From Clostridiales bacterium (lineage in GTDB: Bacteria > Bacillota > Clostridia > Christensenellales > QALW01): DNA of 64,000 nt. This document shows, piece after piece, positions 1 through 10,531 of the stretch. Made by a program: the position numbers and the translations under genes. The notes under the pieces were generated by a model that saw only the letters and a list, made by a program, of their open reading frames with translations, was not told where the DNA came from and searched no databases. Every line of letters begins with the position of its first letter. Positions within the stretch are counted from its first letter, which is position 1. The stretch lies in the NCBI GenBank assembly GCA_015069575.1, contig SVIH01000005.1, positions 60,712 through 124,711 of the forward strand, in the 5' to 3' direction.

Positions 1-639
1 TCAAAGCAAAAACCCGACCTTGTACTTTTAGATATTATTATGCCTCAGCTTGATGGATTTGGAGTTATGGAATATTTAGTAGAACATAATATTATGCCCG
101 AAGTGATTGTTATATCCGCTTTAACACAGGAAAACTTTATATTCCGCGCATTAAATTTAGGCGCTAAATATTACATAGCAAAACCTTTTGAATCTGAAAA
201 TATTAAAAATCGTATTCGCGATGTAATTTCACTTAAAAAAGGAACTACCCCTTTAAATTTAAAACAGGATAATCGAGCAAGCACCTCGCTTGATGAAAAA
301 ATTTCCAGCGTGTTTATTTCAATAGGCATACCTGCGCACATCAAAGGCTATCATTTTTTACGCGAAGCCGTTAAAATGGTAGTTGAAAATCCTGATTCCA
401 TTAATCGTATAACTAAGGAATTATATCCCGGTATTGCCCGCAAATTCACAACTTCATCAAGCAAGGTTGAAAGAGCTATCCGCCACGCAATCGAAGTTGC
501 ATGGACAAGGGGTAAAATTGAAAACATCAATGAACTTTTTGGTTTTAAAGTTTATGGTAAAAATGATAAACCAACTAATGGCGAATTTATAGCCTTAATT
601 GCAGATAAACTTACTTTAGAAAATTTAGCGGCAAAATAA
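1..639 (+). CDS. spo0A: Sporulation response regulator Spo0A, 5'-truncated by window edge
   Basis: Frame 1 is open from base 1, so the gene starts upstream; the ATG at 40 is internal. What remains is the second half of the receiver domain (the phosphoacceptor region PDLVLLDIIMP, then a K-P-F motif near the receiver end) followed by the Spo0A-specific DNA-binding domain, recognised by the near-invariant TSSSKVERAIRHAIEVAW helix. In spore formers Spo0A~P switches on early sporulation genes, including spoIIGA-sigE, which are also in this window. A strong terminator follows directly. Identification is secure; only the N-terminal third or less is missing. Confidence 0.97.
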   Translation, partial: SKQKPDLVLLDIIMPQLDGFGVMEYLVEHNIMPEVIVISALTQENFIFRALNLGAKYYIAKPFESENIKNRIRDVISLKKGTTPLNLKQDNRASTSLDEKISSVFISIGIPAHIKGYHFLREAVKMVVENPDSINRITKELYPGIARKFTTSSSKVERAIRHAIEVAWTRGKIENINELFGFKVYGKNDKPTNGEFIALIADKLTLENLAAK

Positions 640-655
640 AAATTTTAACAAACGC

Positions 656-686
656 AAAAAAAGGAAGGTAAAAACCTTCCTTTTTT
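656..686. terminator. Bidirectional intrinsic terminator between spo0A and the PBP gene
   Basis: A GGAAGG/CCTTCC stem with an A-rich loop is flanked by an A run on the left and a T run on the right, so it can end transcription of the two converging genes from either side. Confidence 0.85.
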
Positions 687-687
687 A

Positions 688-3609
688 TTATGTTGGTGCA
701 GTTTGATTACCGCTATGATCAACTTTACAACTGTTCATATTAACAACAGGCGTTCCTGCAACAGATACAAAGTATTGATAATAATTATAGTAAACATAAT
801 TAAACATACCTTTTTCAGGAATAAGAACAACTGTTTGCTTTTTACGTTTTTCCGTTGGGCAATTTTCAGTTGCAAGTGCCCCTGAATCAGAACATATTTC
901 TACTGTTTTATGCATATCACAAGTTTGCATACTTCCAGGTGCGCCATAATCAGAATGAACTTGTGTACAAGCCTCTGAAGCAAGTTTACCTGAAACTGAA
1001 CAATAATTAACCATTTGTACTCCTATACTTTCAGGATCAACATCGCTGAATGCTTTATTTGGCAAACCTTTATGTATTGCATTCATAACTGCAGCAAATA
1101 ACGGGCCTGCAAACTGGCTTCCCTGTGCGCTTGACTGCAAGGGTTTATATGCATCAGAACCTATCCAAGAACAACAAGTATAATATCCTGTAAAGCCCGC
1201 AAAGAACACACCGCGTGATTCAGAGTTTGTACCTGTTTTACCATAAACCGTCTGCCCGGAAACTGCTACCCTGTTGGCAATACCGCTTGTTGCAACATCA
1301 CGCATCATTGAGGCAACCTGCCATGCGGTACTTTCAGAAAATACTTTGCGTTTATCCTGTCCACCAAGCATATCAACAATAGTATTGCCATTTTGGTCAA
1401 CAACTTTGGTAAACGCTATAGGTTCAATATAAGTTCCAAGATTTGCTATGGCAGAAAAAGCGCCTGCCATTTCTAATGGTGTTATACCCGAACTGCCTAA
1501 TGCAAGCCCTGAACCCGTTGCGCTTATATGTTCAGCATCAACGCCAAGATTTTTAAGGGTATTAACTGAATTTTCAATACCAACATCATATAAAAGCGCT
1601 TGTGCTGCCGAAGTATTAAGTGAGTTTACAAACGCCTTGCGCATAGTTACTTTACCTGAAAATGTACGGTTATTATTTAAAGGATAACCGTTAACTGAAT
1701 CCCATCCGTTAATTTTGATTCCCTGATCATAATATACTGTACCTGTGCCTAATCCGTTTTCGATGGCAGGGGCATAAACGGCAATGGGTTTTATAGAAGA
1801 ACCTACAGGCATTGTAGACTGATATGCCCTGTTAAACTGCAATGATCCTGTTGGTGCTTGCCTTCCGCCAACAAGTGCAACGATATATCCGTTATGATAA
1901 TCAACTACCGCCACTGCCGCCTGCGGTTGTGTTAAACGAATAACCGTTCCATCAGGGTTTCTTCCTGCAACTGTATATGAATCTGATTCATATCTCATTT
2001 TAGGATAGTTTTTAAAATCATATACTGCCTTTTCTGCGGCTTTTTGTTTATCGCCATCAATGGTAGTATATATTTTGTAACCTGATGTGCGGATTTCTTT
2101 TCTTATTTCGCTGCGATTTTTTGAATTATCTTCTAAATTTCTGTCTTCCAATATTTCGGAAACAACACTGTCAATAACATAATCAGTAAAATATATCATT
2201 CCCGTTTCTGTAGAATACGGTGAACTCTCTAATACCGTTAATTTGTCATTTCTTGCTGCCTGATATTTTTCTTCATCTATTAAACCGTTATCGCGCATCT
2301 CATAAAGCACAAGATTTGTACGGTTATTTGTTCTTGCAGGATTGTTTCTTGAATAAAAATTAGTGCGTGGATTGTACCTTGACGGATTTTGTATCATACC
2401 GGCCAAACAAGCACATTCCCTTAATGTAAGCTGACTTAAATCTTTACCAAAATAGTCCTTTGCCGCTGTTTTTACGCCATAACAGGATCCGCCCATATAA
2501 ATAGTGTTAAGATAGGCTTCTAAAATATCTTCTTTTGAATACTTGCGCTCAAGTTCAAGTGCCAAAGAAGCCTCCTGAATCTTGCGCTTATATGTTTGTT
2601 CAAACGAAAGAATCGTATTTTTTATAAGTTGCTGTGTTATGGTTGAACCACCTTGCATAGAACCGCTTGTAAGGTTTGATAGCGCAACTGAAAATAATCG
2701 TTTGAAATCAATGCCCATATGGCGTTTAAACCTTACATCTTCAATGGCAATAACAGCGTTTTCAAGTTCATCAGGAATTTCTTCCAATTTTGCCCATTCG
2801 CGATTTTCCATATTGTAGTAGTTTACCAACAAATCGCCGTTAACATCCATTAAAACTGTCGCCTGATCCTGATCTTTAACTACGCCAAAATCAAGTTCAG
2901 GAACTGTTTCAAGATAAGATTTGGACATTCCAAGTAAAAATCCTATACCTGAAATGCATATTATAAGCAAACAAACAAGGAACATTTTAAAAGTAACTAT
3001 AAGCAAATTCACAAAATAATTGCTGTTACCTGTTTTTTCAGTAAAAAATCTTGATGTTTCTTCTATCTGCGCCCGTTTTTCATAGTAAATTCTTTGTTTT
3101 TGTTCATTTGTTTTTTCAACTTGCTGTTTTCTTACAGAAGAAACATTATCAGTTTTCTGTATTCTTTCACGGACTACTTGCTGTTGTGGCCTTTTATTTA
3201 CGCTAACTTGAAGATTACTTTGCCTTTGTTCTCTACGGCGTTTAATTTCTTCAAGTTCTTCTTTTGTCCTTTGTGGTCTTTTTTGTGTTGCGGTATTATT
3301 TTGCCTTTCTTCCCTGTTTGCCTGAGATAAATCGCGTTCTTTTTCCTTTACCTGTCTTAAAGCACGATGGCGTTTTATTAACTCTTTTTCGCTTTCAGTC
3401 AGAGGTCCGCTTAACTGCTCGCCCCTTTGCGCGCGCTTCTTTTTAATTAATGCAATTTCTTCCTGTGTAAGTTGGCTTTTTTTCGTATTTTGCTTTTGTT
3501 CAGACGCGTTTTCAGGGGAACTTCCGCTTTGCGATGACCTTACAGGTGTTACCTGAAAGCCCGAAGCATGTGTCTGTCTTTTATCATCAGTATAATCTAT
3601 GCGCTTCAT
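688..3609 (-). CDS. ponA: Class A penicillin-binding protein (PBP1A type), bifunctional glycosyltransferase/transpeptidase
   Basis: This bifunctional enzyme polymerises lipid II glycan chains and cross-links their peptides outside the membrane. The 973-residue product has a very long basic, Gln-rich cytoplasmic tail (1-195), one membrane segment (about 198-228), a GT51 domain with the EDVRFKRHMGID motif (Glu290) and a transpeptidase domain with SSIK (Ser604), SLN (663-665) and KTGT (791-794). The tail holds three related helical repeats around 47-65, 70-86 and 114-130, of the form T-x-x-E-x-x-x-I-K-x-x-R. The RBS AAAGGGG supports the annotated ATG. It is a single gene convergent with spo0A. 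The enzyme call is secure; the ponA symbol is by analogy. Confidence 0.95.
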   Translation of the reverse strand: MKRIDYTDDKRQTHASGFQVTPVRSSQSGSSPENASEQKQNTKKSQLTQEEIALIKKKRAQRGEQLSGPLTESEKELIKRHRALRQVKEKERDLSQANREERQNNTATQKRPQRTKEELEEIKRRREQRQSNLQVSVNKRPQQQVVRERIQKTDNVSSVRKQQVEKTNEQKQRIYYEKRAQIEETSRFFTEKTGNSNYFVNLLIVTFKMFLVCLLIICISGIGFLLGMSKSYLETVPELDFGVVKDQDQATVLMDVNGDLLVNYYNMENREWAKLEEIPDELENAVIAIEDVRFKRHMGIDFKRLFSVALSNLTSGSMQGGSTITQQLIKNTILSFEQTYKRKIQEASLALELERKYSKEDILEAYLNTIYMGGSCYGVKTAAKDYFGKDLSQLTLRECACLAGMIQNPSRYNPRTNFYSRNNPARTNNRTNLVLYEMRDNGLIDEEKYQAARNDKLTVLESSPYSTETGMIYFTDYVIDSVVSEILEDRNLEDNSKNRSEIRKEIRTSGYKIYTTIDGDKQKAAEKAVYDFKNYPKMRYESDSYTVAGRNPDGTVIRLTQPQAAVAVVDYHNGYIVALVGGRQAPTGSLQFNRAYQSTMPVGSSIKPIAVYAPAIENGLGTGTVYYDQGIKINGWDSVNGYPLNNNRTFSGKVTMRKAFVNSLNTSAAQALLYDVGIENSVNTLKNLGVDAEHISATGSGLALGSSGITPLEMAGAFSAIANLGTYIEPIAFTKVVDQNGNTIVDMLGGQDKRKVFSESTAWQVASMMRDVATSGIANRVAVSGQTVYGKTGTNSESRGVFFAGFTGYYTCCSWIGSDAYKPLQSSAQGSQFAGPLFAAVMNAIHKGLPNKAFSDVDPESIGVQMVNYCSVSGKLASEACTQVHSDYGAPGSMQTCDMHKTVEICSDSGALATENCPTEKRKKQTVVLIPEKGMFNYVYYNYYQYFVSVAGTPVVNMNSCKVDHSGNQTAPT

Positions 3610-3724
3610 AATTTTCCCCTTTCGTATTTTATTTAATCTATTATATCAAATATAAAAAAATTTTTCAACCATTTAATAATATTCAACCAAAAACAGTGCA
3701 AAATATTATAAAAGGAGTGATTTT

Positions 3725-3805
3725 ATGACAAACGATAAAAATTATTTTATAATTGTTTGCATGCTTTTAGCGATTTCCTGTTTTGCATTAACCGTTTTAT
3801 TTTAA
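3725..3805 (+). CDS. Putative 26-residue membrane peptide
   Basis: This short ORF is below the track cutoff. It has an RBS-like AAAGGAG eight bases before an ATG, encodes 26 residues with a polar N-terminus (MTNDKN) and a single hydrophobic stretch ending in LTVLF, and is followed within 10 bases by a strong terminator (CCCCCG...CGGGGG plus T-rich tail). A ribosome site, a clean start and stop and a dedicated terminator argue for a real small transcript. I know of no family for it. It lies in the gap between the divergently placed PBP start and the groEL 3' end. The function is unknown. Confidence 0.5.
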   Translation: MTNDKNYFIIVCMLLAISCFALTVLF

Positions 3806-3813
3806 ATATATAA

Positions 3814-3841
3814 AACCCCCGATTTTACGGGGGTTTCTATT
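3814..3841. terminator. Intrinsic terminator downstream of groEL and of the 26-aa ORF
   Basis: The stem AACCCCCG/CGGGGGTT has T-rich sequence on the right and A-rich sequence on the left, and lies between two converging genes. Confidence 0.8.
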
Positions 3842-3859
3842 TTAAATTTTTTAAATTGT

Positions 3860-5778
<1,919 letters not shown>

Positions 5779-5800
5779 TGTTTACACATCCTTTCATGAA

Positions 5801-5827
5801 TTAGCACTCTTGCCTTTAAAGTGCTAA
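5801..5827 (-). promoter_or_regulatory. CIRCE operator (HrcA binding site)
   Basis: TTAGCACTC, nine bases, then AAGTGCTAA. This matches the CIRCE consensus TTAGCACTC-N9-GAGTGCTAA with one mismatch. It sits between the promoter and the groES start, as in other Bacillota. Confidence 0.96.
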
Positions 5828-5834
5828 CGCTCAT

Positions 5835-5863
5835 ATCATACTTATTTTACCATTTATTTGCAA
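5835..5863 (-). promoter_or_regulatory. Sigma-A promoter of groES-groEL
   Basis: On the minus strand, TTGCAA, 17 bases, TATGAT, placed just upstream of the CIRCE element. Confidence 0.75.
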
Positions 5864-5960
5864 TTCTTATTCTATGATGTTTATAGGTAAAATACTGTGT
5901 TTTTTAAAGTTTTTCTCTGTTTTTCTCTTGTTTTTGGCTGTTTTTACATTTTTTAAGATT

Positions 5961-6926
5961 TCATCTGTTTTTCACAAGAAATTTCTGCTCATCTTCAAGG
6001 CGTTTTACTCTAGCTTTCAAACTTTTAATTTCTGCCTGTAATGAAAACAAAGTTCTTTGTTGCATATAAACCTCTTGTTGAAGTCCTCCATTACCTGACC
6101 TTTGCGGTTCAAATGTTATATACGGAAAAGGTGAAGACAGCAATATTTTCTTATCTTGATTTCTTTTGCATAAAATGTATTCTACTGCCCCTTTAGGTAT
6201 TAACGCTTGCCCTGAATATCTTATATCACCATCAATAATATATTCCCGCAGTGTTTCACCGCTTTTTATGGTTATGCGCTTTCCGTCAATGGCGTATATT
6301 CCCTGTCCGTTTGATATTTCTGTTTGATTATGGTAAACAGTTTCTCCTGCTTTAAATACTACGCCTTCAAATACGCCCTGCACATCCTTTATCTCTAAAC
6401 TTGACACAAACAGTTCTTCTTCAGGCTTATATGCATTTATGAGCATATATAAATTATTAATTTTCTTTACTACATAGCAATCATTTTTATTCTTTTTAAC
6501 ATACAATATCGTCATATCTTCAGCGCAAGTATAAAGATTTTTACCCTGCCAGGAATCCCCTTGTTTAGTATACTCAATTATTGCTGTGCCATCTCTGCTT
6601 TTAACGCAGTAATTAAGCCGAAGTTGCTTTTCAACATTAATAATTACACTTGTGATGCTGAATTTTTCAGGAAGATGCATTAAATGTACGGTGCTTGTCT
6701 TTTTGTCACTATATTTAATATAAGTAAGTGTTTCTTTGATCACTGCCGCAATATGTATGTCTCCGTTTTCGTCAATATCAGCAGAAAACATATGGCACTT
6801 ATGTTTAGTTAAAGGAACTGTTAATATTGTAACATCTCTTGATCCAACACACAACATTAAGCACCCTGAAGTATTGACCCCTATTTTATAAATCTGATCC
6901 TTATCAACAAGAATATAATCTTTCAT
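5961..6926 (-). CDS. Protein of unknown function, 321 aa, beta-rich with C-terminal coiled coil
   Basis: I do not recognise this protein. It has no signal peptide or membrane segment. Residues 1-270 alternate short hydrophobic and polar stretches with repeated aromatic/Gly turns, which suggests a beta-propeller-like or beta-sandwich fold. Residues 280-321 form a heptad-like helix (LQAEIKSLKARVKRLEDEQ) that ends the protein and suggests oligomerisation. It is transcribed as a single gene, in the same direction as groESL but upstream of the CIRCE promoter, so it is not part of the heat-shock operon. It begins MKDYILVDKD, and its codon use looks like that of its neighbours. Confidence 0.7.
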   Translation of the reverse strand: MKDYILVDKDQIYKIGVNTSGCLMLCVGSRDVTILTVPLTKHKCHMFSADIDENGDIHIAAVIKETLTYIKYSDKKTSTVHLMHLPEKFSITSVIINVEKQLRLNYCVKSRDGTAIIEYTKQGDSWQGKNLYTCAEDMTILYVKKNKNDCYVVKKINNLYMLINAYKPEEELFVSSLEIKDVQGVFEGVVFKAGETVYHNQTEISNGQGIYAIDGKRITIKSGETLREYIIDGDIRYSGQALIPKGAVEYILCKRNQDKKILLSSPFPYITFEPQRSGNGGLQQEVYMQQRTLFSLQAEIKSLKARVKRLEDEQKFLVKNR

Positions 6927-7017
6927 AAAAACACACTTTCAATAACATATTTTCTATAAATTATATTGAATTAAATATAAAATTATGATATCATATATTA
7001 AATATTGCGAGGTTTAT

Positions 7018-7713
7018 ATGAAGATTTTTGCTGTTTCTGACCTTCACTTACCCGGCACGATGGATAAAACCATGGATATGTTTGGGGTTAAGTGGCAAGG
7101 TCATTTTGAAAAAATTAAAGATGACTGGCTTAATAAGGTTAGTGAAGATGATATTGTTTTAATTGCAGGTGATATTTCCTGGGCAATGCATTTAAGTCAG
7201 GCGGAACCTGATTTAAACTTAATAAGCGAGCTTCCCGGCAAAAAAATACTTATCCGCGGCAACCATGATTTTTGGTGGAGCAGTGTTTCCCGTGTCCGCG
7301 ATAAGTTAAAGGAAAATATATTTGTTTTGCAAAACGACGCTATAAAAATCGGCGATTACGTTTTTGCAGGCACAAGGGGTTGGATGGACAGTGAAGGCGA
7401 AGACAACAAAAAAATCTTTGCCCGTGAAGAAATCCGCCTTGACCTTACCCTTAAATCCGCAAAAAAATTAATGGATGAAAGTTCCACGTTAATTACAATG
7501 CTTCATTATCCCCCCATAATAAACAAAACAAAAGCAACAGCTTTTTGCGATATTATGGAAAGCTACGGTGTTAAATATTGCGTTTACGGGCATCTTCACG
7601 GTGTTGACAAAAAGGAAGCCGAAATTTTTACCCGTAACGGTATAACATACATACTTTCTTCTTGCGATATGATTGATTTTACTTTACGGGAAATTGAAAC
7701 AAAAAAGGACTAA
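7018..7713 (+). CDS. Calcineurin-like metallophosphoesterase (COG1768-type predicted phosphohydrolase)
   Basis: This is a dinuclear-metal phosphoesterase of 231 residues. Motifs in order are DLHL (8-11), GD (51-52), RGNHDFWW (GNHD 81-84) and YGHLHG near the C-terminus, the full metallophosphatase set. The ORF track starts at 6985, but the ATG at 7018 follows GCGAGG at good spacing and starts the domain directly (MKIFAVSDLHL). The upstream extension overlaps the probable promoter (TTGAAT-17-TATCAT at 6966-6994). The substrate is unknown. It is six bases upstream of the DUF4380-like gene, so the two are probably co-transcribed. Confidence 0.9.
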   Translation: MKIFAVSDLHLPGTMDKTMDMFGVKWQGHFEKIKDDWLNKVSEDDIVLIAGDISWAMHLSQAEPDLNLISELPGKKILIRGNHDFWWSSVSRVRDKLKENIFVLQNDAIKIGDYVFAGTRGWMDSEGEDNKKIFAREEIRLDLTLKSAKKLMDESSTLITMLHYPPIINKTKATAFCDIMESYGVKYCVYGHLHGVDKKEAEIFTRNGITYILSSCDMIDFTLREIETKKD

Positions 7714-7719
7714 AAAACA

Positions 7720-8616
7720 ATGGTTAAAATTTACGAATCAGCTTACGGTGGTTGGCAGAAATGCCTTTTTATTGAAAACGAAATTGTTCAACTTGTTGTA
7801 ACATTAGAAGTTGGACCAAGAATTATCCGTTATGCTTTACAAAAAGGCGAAAATATGTTTTGTGAAGTTAAAGATCAAATGGGCACAACAGGTGGAGATA
7901 ATTGGAAAATCTACGGTGGTCACAGGCTTTGGCATTCGCCTGAAAACAAACCAAGAACTTATATTAACGATAATTTCCCCGTTAAATATACTGTTGATGG
8001 CAACTCTGTTACCGTTACCCCTGAAAACGAAGATTATTCCCGCACACAAAAGGAAATGGCTATTACTTTAAGTGAAAATTCAAGCAAGGTAATAATTGAA
8101 CACCGTATAACAAACACAGGCGCTTGGGATATTGACCTTGCACTTTGGGCACTTACCGTTTGCGATAAAGGCGGACTTGAGGTTTTAGGTGAGCCTGAAA
8201 AATACAGGGCGCTTTTACCTAACCGCAGAGTTTCACTTTGGCCTTATTCAAAAATGAACGACCATAGGGTTTATTGGGGCGATAAATATATTACTCTTAA
8301 TTCTGACCCTACGCTTAAAGAACCATTTAAAATGGGCATTGATAACCATTTAGGTTGGGCGGCAATATTTAATAAAGATTGTTTATTCTTAAAGCGCTAC
8401 CCTGTTGAGCCTGAGGTTGAATACACAGATTTCGGCGTTTCCTTTGAAACTTATATCTGCGATTATATGACAGAGTGCGAAAGCCTTTCACCCCTGATGC
8501 GCCTTACCCCCGGTTCAATGGGTATCCATGTTGAAGAATGGGAACTTTTTAAAGAAGAACGCCCTGACGCAAAGGACGAAGAAGCCATTAAAAAGATTAT
8601 GGATAAATACATGTAA
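7720..8616 (+). CDS. DUF4380-like protein of the aldose-epimerase/mutarotase fold
   Basis: The 298-residue cytoplasmic protein begins MVKIYESAYGGWQKC, with the GPRIIRY strand and the GGHRLWHSPE block typical of galactose-mutarotase-superfamily proteins annotated DUF4380. It has no signal peptide, so any sugar substrate is intracellular or bound without secretion. A conserved catalytic His/Glu pair cannot be assigned without an alignment. The gene starts six bases after the metallophosphoesterase stop and ends at a strong terminator, forming a two-gene operon. A sugar-binding or sugar-epimerising role is inferred from the fold only. Confidence 0.72.
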   Translation: MVKIYESAYGGWQKCLFIENEIVQLVVTLEVGPRIIRYALQKGENMFCEVKDQMGTTGGDNWKIYGGHRLWHSPENKPRTYINDNFPVKYTVDGNSVTVTPENEDYSRTQKEMAITLSENSSKVIIEHRITNTGAWDIDLALWALTVCDKGGLEVLGEPEKYRALLPNRRVSLWPYSKMNDHRVYWGDKYITLNSDPTLKEPFKMGIDNHLGWAAIFNKDCLFLKRYPVEPEVEYTDFGVSFETYICDYMTECESLSPLMRLTPGSMGIHVEEWELFKEERPDAKDEEAIKKIMDKYM

Positions 8617-8620
8617 AACA

Positions 8621-8644
8621 AAAAGCACCGCAAGGTGCTTTTTT
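8621..8644 (+). terminator. Intrinsic terminator of the phosphoesterase operon
   Basis: The stem AAAAGCACC/GGTGCTTTT is followed by a T run. The same GCACC/GGTGC terminator core recurs at 8821, 39838 and 41786. Confidence 0.9.
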
Positions 8645-8820
8645 AGTGAATAGTGAATAATGAATAGTAAATAACGAATAATGATGGTGTTGCTGCGCCA
8701 CAAACTTTATATACGGTAAGAAAATTAACGTTTGTAGGTGCGACCATTGGTCGTCCGCATATAATATCCGTACCAACGGCACACCTTTCCTATTACTTCT
8801 TACCTTTTACTTCTTTCCTA
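8645..8820. repeat. Degenerate intergenic repeat element with AT-rich microrepeats and short hairpins
   Basis: The gap holds no credible gene. The left part is a run of imperfect heptamers (GAATAGT/GAATAAT). The middle has a GGTGTTGCTGCGCCAC stem and GCGACCATTGGTCGT, a stem with an ATT loop. The right part is a pyrimidine-rich CTATTACTTCTTACC tract. From memory, this order (AATAATGAATA repeats, GTAGGgGCGaCCNNNGGtCGcCCGC hairpin, CTAATTCC-like tail) resembles elements scattered in Clostridia intergenic regions, here degenerate. Confidence 0.55.
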
Positions 8821-8848
8821 AAAAAAGCACCTCACGGTGCTTTTTTAT
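8821..8848 (-). terminator. Terminator downstream of murG
   Basis: The stem AAAAAAGCACC/GGTGCTTTTTT, flanked by A and T runs, is usable on the minus strand just after the murG stop. Confidence 0.8.
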
Positions 8849-9900
8849 TTTATACTTTCTTTAATAACCTCCAAAACCTTATCCCTACCCTTATGGGCGC
8901 CGCTTTTTTGCATTGTTTCAATAAATTTATTACGGTTATCGTAAAGGTCTTTTATAGAGTTAACTAAAATATCTTGGGTAATATTTTCTTCTAAAAGCTT
9001 CATAGCGTAGCCTAAAGATTCAAATTCATCAGCATTAACTAATTGATCGCCCCTTGAATGAAGCGCGGGCAACGGTATTAAAAGCATTGGTTTATTAAGT
9101 GCTAAAAATTCGTTGATACTGTTTGAGCCTGCACGGGAAATTACAATATCAGCCAGTGCCATAATATCAGGCAGTTCTTCGTTTACGTATTCAAGCTGAA
9201 TATATCCGTTTTTCTTAATGCTTTCATCCTGTTTACCTTTTCCGCAAATATGTACTATGTTAAAAATAGGCAGTAATCTATCTAAAACAAGACGGATATT
9301 ATCATTTATTCCCTTTGCGCCTAAACTGCCGCCCATAATTAAAATTACGGGTTTATTATCTAATTTAAGTTTTTTGCGCGCAATATCTTTACTTCCAAAG
9401 AAAAGATTATCCCTTAAAGGCGTACCTGTGCAAACACCTTTTTTGCCTAAATTTCTGGCAGTTGTTTTAAAGGTGGTGCAAGCCTTTTTTGCATAAGGCA
9501 AACAAAGTTTTGTGGCAAGGCCGGGAGTCATATCAGATTCATGAATAACGATGGGCACTTTGTGTGCTTTTGCCGCCATTACAACAGGAACGGAAACAAA
9601 TCCGCCTTTTGAAAATAACCCTTTTGGCTTAATTTCCTTAATTAAATTAAGCGCTTGAAAATAGCCCTTAATTACCCTGAAAGGATCGGTAAGGTTTTTA
9701 ATATTATTATACCTTCTTAATTTACCGGCGCTGATACCGTGGTATATAACGCCTGGCATATTTTCAATTAAATCCTTTTCAATACCTTCGTATCTGCCGA
9801 TATAATGAACGGTATATCCCATCTCTTGAATTTTAGGAATAAGCGCAATATTAGGTGTAACGTGCCCTGCGGTACCACCGCCGGTGAAAACAAAATTCAT
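8845..9900 (-). CDS. murG: MurG: UDP-GlcNAc--undecaprenyl-PP-MurNAc-pentapeptide GlcNAc transferase
   Basis: MurG converts lipid I to lipid II at the inner face of the membrane. The 351-residue GT-B protein carries the N-terminal GGGTAGHVTP loop (7-16), KGGFVSVP, the GGSLGAKGIND loop at the start of the second Rossmann domain and the UDP-binding RAGSNSINE. All are MurG signatures. It lies outside a division/cell-wall cluster, paired with dCMP deaminase (3 bases apart), so it could be a second murG copy as some Bacillota have. The deaminase is upstream in the same operon. Confidence 0.93.
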   Translation of the reverse strand: MNFVFTGGGTAGHVTPNIALIPKIQEMGYTVHYIGRYEGIEKDLIENMPGVIYHGISAGKLRRYNNIKNLTDPFRVIKGYFQALNLIKEIKPKGLFSKGGFVSVPVVMAAKAHKVPIVIHESDMTPGLATKLCLPYAKKACTTFKTTARNLGKKGVCTGTPLRDNLFFGSKDIARKKLKLDNKPVILIMGGSLGAKGINDNIRLVLDRLLPIFNIVHICGKGKQDESIKKNGYIQLEYVNEELPDIMALADIVISRAGSNSINEFLALNKPMLLIPLPALHSRGDQLVNADEFESLGYAMKLLEENITQDILVNSIKDLYDNRNKFIETMQKSGAHKGRDKVLEVIKESIK

Positions 9901-9903
9901 AAA

Positions 9904-10383
9904 TTAAATCTCCAAAGTGATCTTTCTGCCGGTCATTTCATAGGGGGTAAGCTTTACGCCAACCATATTGAACATCTGCTTTGATGCAATTGTGCCTTCG
10001 GTACAAGCGTATTTATCAGAAAGATAAATAACCTCACTGATACCTGACTGAATTAAAGCCTTTGCGCATTCGTTACAAGGGAAAAGTGTTGTATAGCACT
10101 TTGCACCCTTTAAAGAAGCCCCTGCATTATTTAAAATAGCGTTAAGTTCAGCATGGCAAACAAAAGCGTATTTACTTTCTAACATTCCGCCTTCCCTGCC
10201 CCAAGGCATATCGTCATCACAGCAGCCTCTTGGCATTCCGTTATAGCCAACGGTTAAAATCTTATTATCCTGGCTTACGATACAAGCGCCAACCTGTGTG
10301 CCTGCATCCTTACTTCTTTCAGCGGATAAAAGAGCGATGCCCATAAAATATTCGTCCCACGAAATGTAATCGGTACGTTTCAT
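9904..10383 (-). CDS. dCMP/cytidine-type deaminase, zinc-dependent
   Basis: The 159-residue enzyme has the deaminase zinc site HAE (77-79) and PCNEC (Cys103, Cys106), plus the longer N-terminal block (WDEYFMGIALLSAERS) and a Cys/His-rich insert (NGMPRGCCDDDMPWGREGG) typical of dCMP deaminase rather than free cytidine deaminase. It would supply dUMP for thymidylate synthesis, or act as a ComEB-like homologue. It is first of a two-gene operon with murG, with AAAGGAG upstream of the ATG. Confidence 0.92.
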   Translation of the reverse strand: MKRTDYISWDEYFMGIALLSAERSKDAGTQVGACIVSQDNKILTVGYNGMPRGCCDDDMPWGREGGMLESKYAFVCHAELNAILNNAGASLKGAKCYTTLFPCNECAKALIQSGISEVIYLSDKYACTEGTIASKQMFNMVGVKLTPYEMTGRKITLEI

Positions 10384-10470
10384 AAATAAATCTCCTTTAA
10401 ATATATTCGCAAATTATTTGTTCTATTATATAATACATTTAAAAATTTTGCAATAGCAGGTAAATTAAAA

Positions 10471-10499
10471 TTGACTTTACGTTTATTTAGTGATATAAT
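10471..10499 (+). promoter_or_regulatory. Sigma-A promoter of the SCIFF locus
   Basis: TTGACT, 17 bases, TATAAT. The RBS TGGAGG and the SCIFF start codon follow about 30 bases downstream. Confidence 0.85.
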
Positions 10500-10531
10500 T
10501 TATCCATAAATATTGTTGGAGGTATTCTTAA

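Noticed and set aside
6985-7017. Upstream start of the metallophosphoesterase
   Set aside because: The extension overlaps the promoter, and the ATG at 7018 has a better RBS and starts at the domain.
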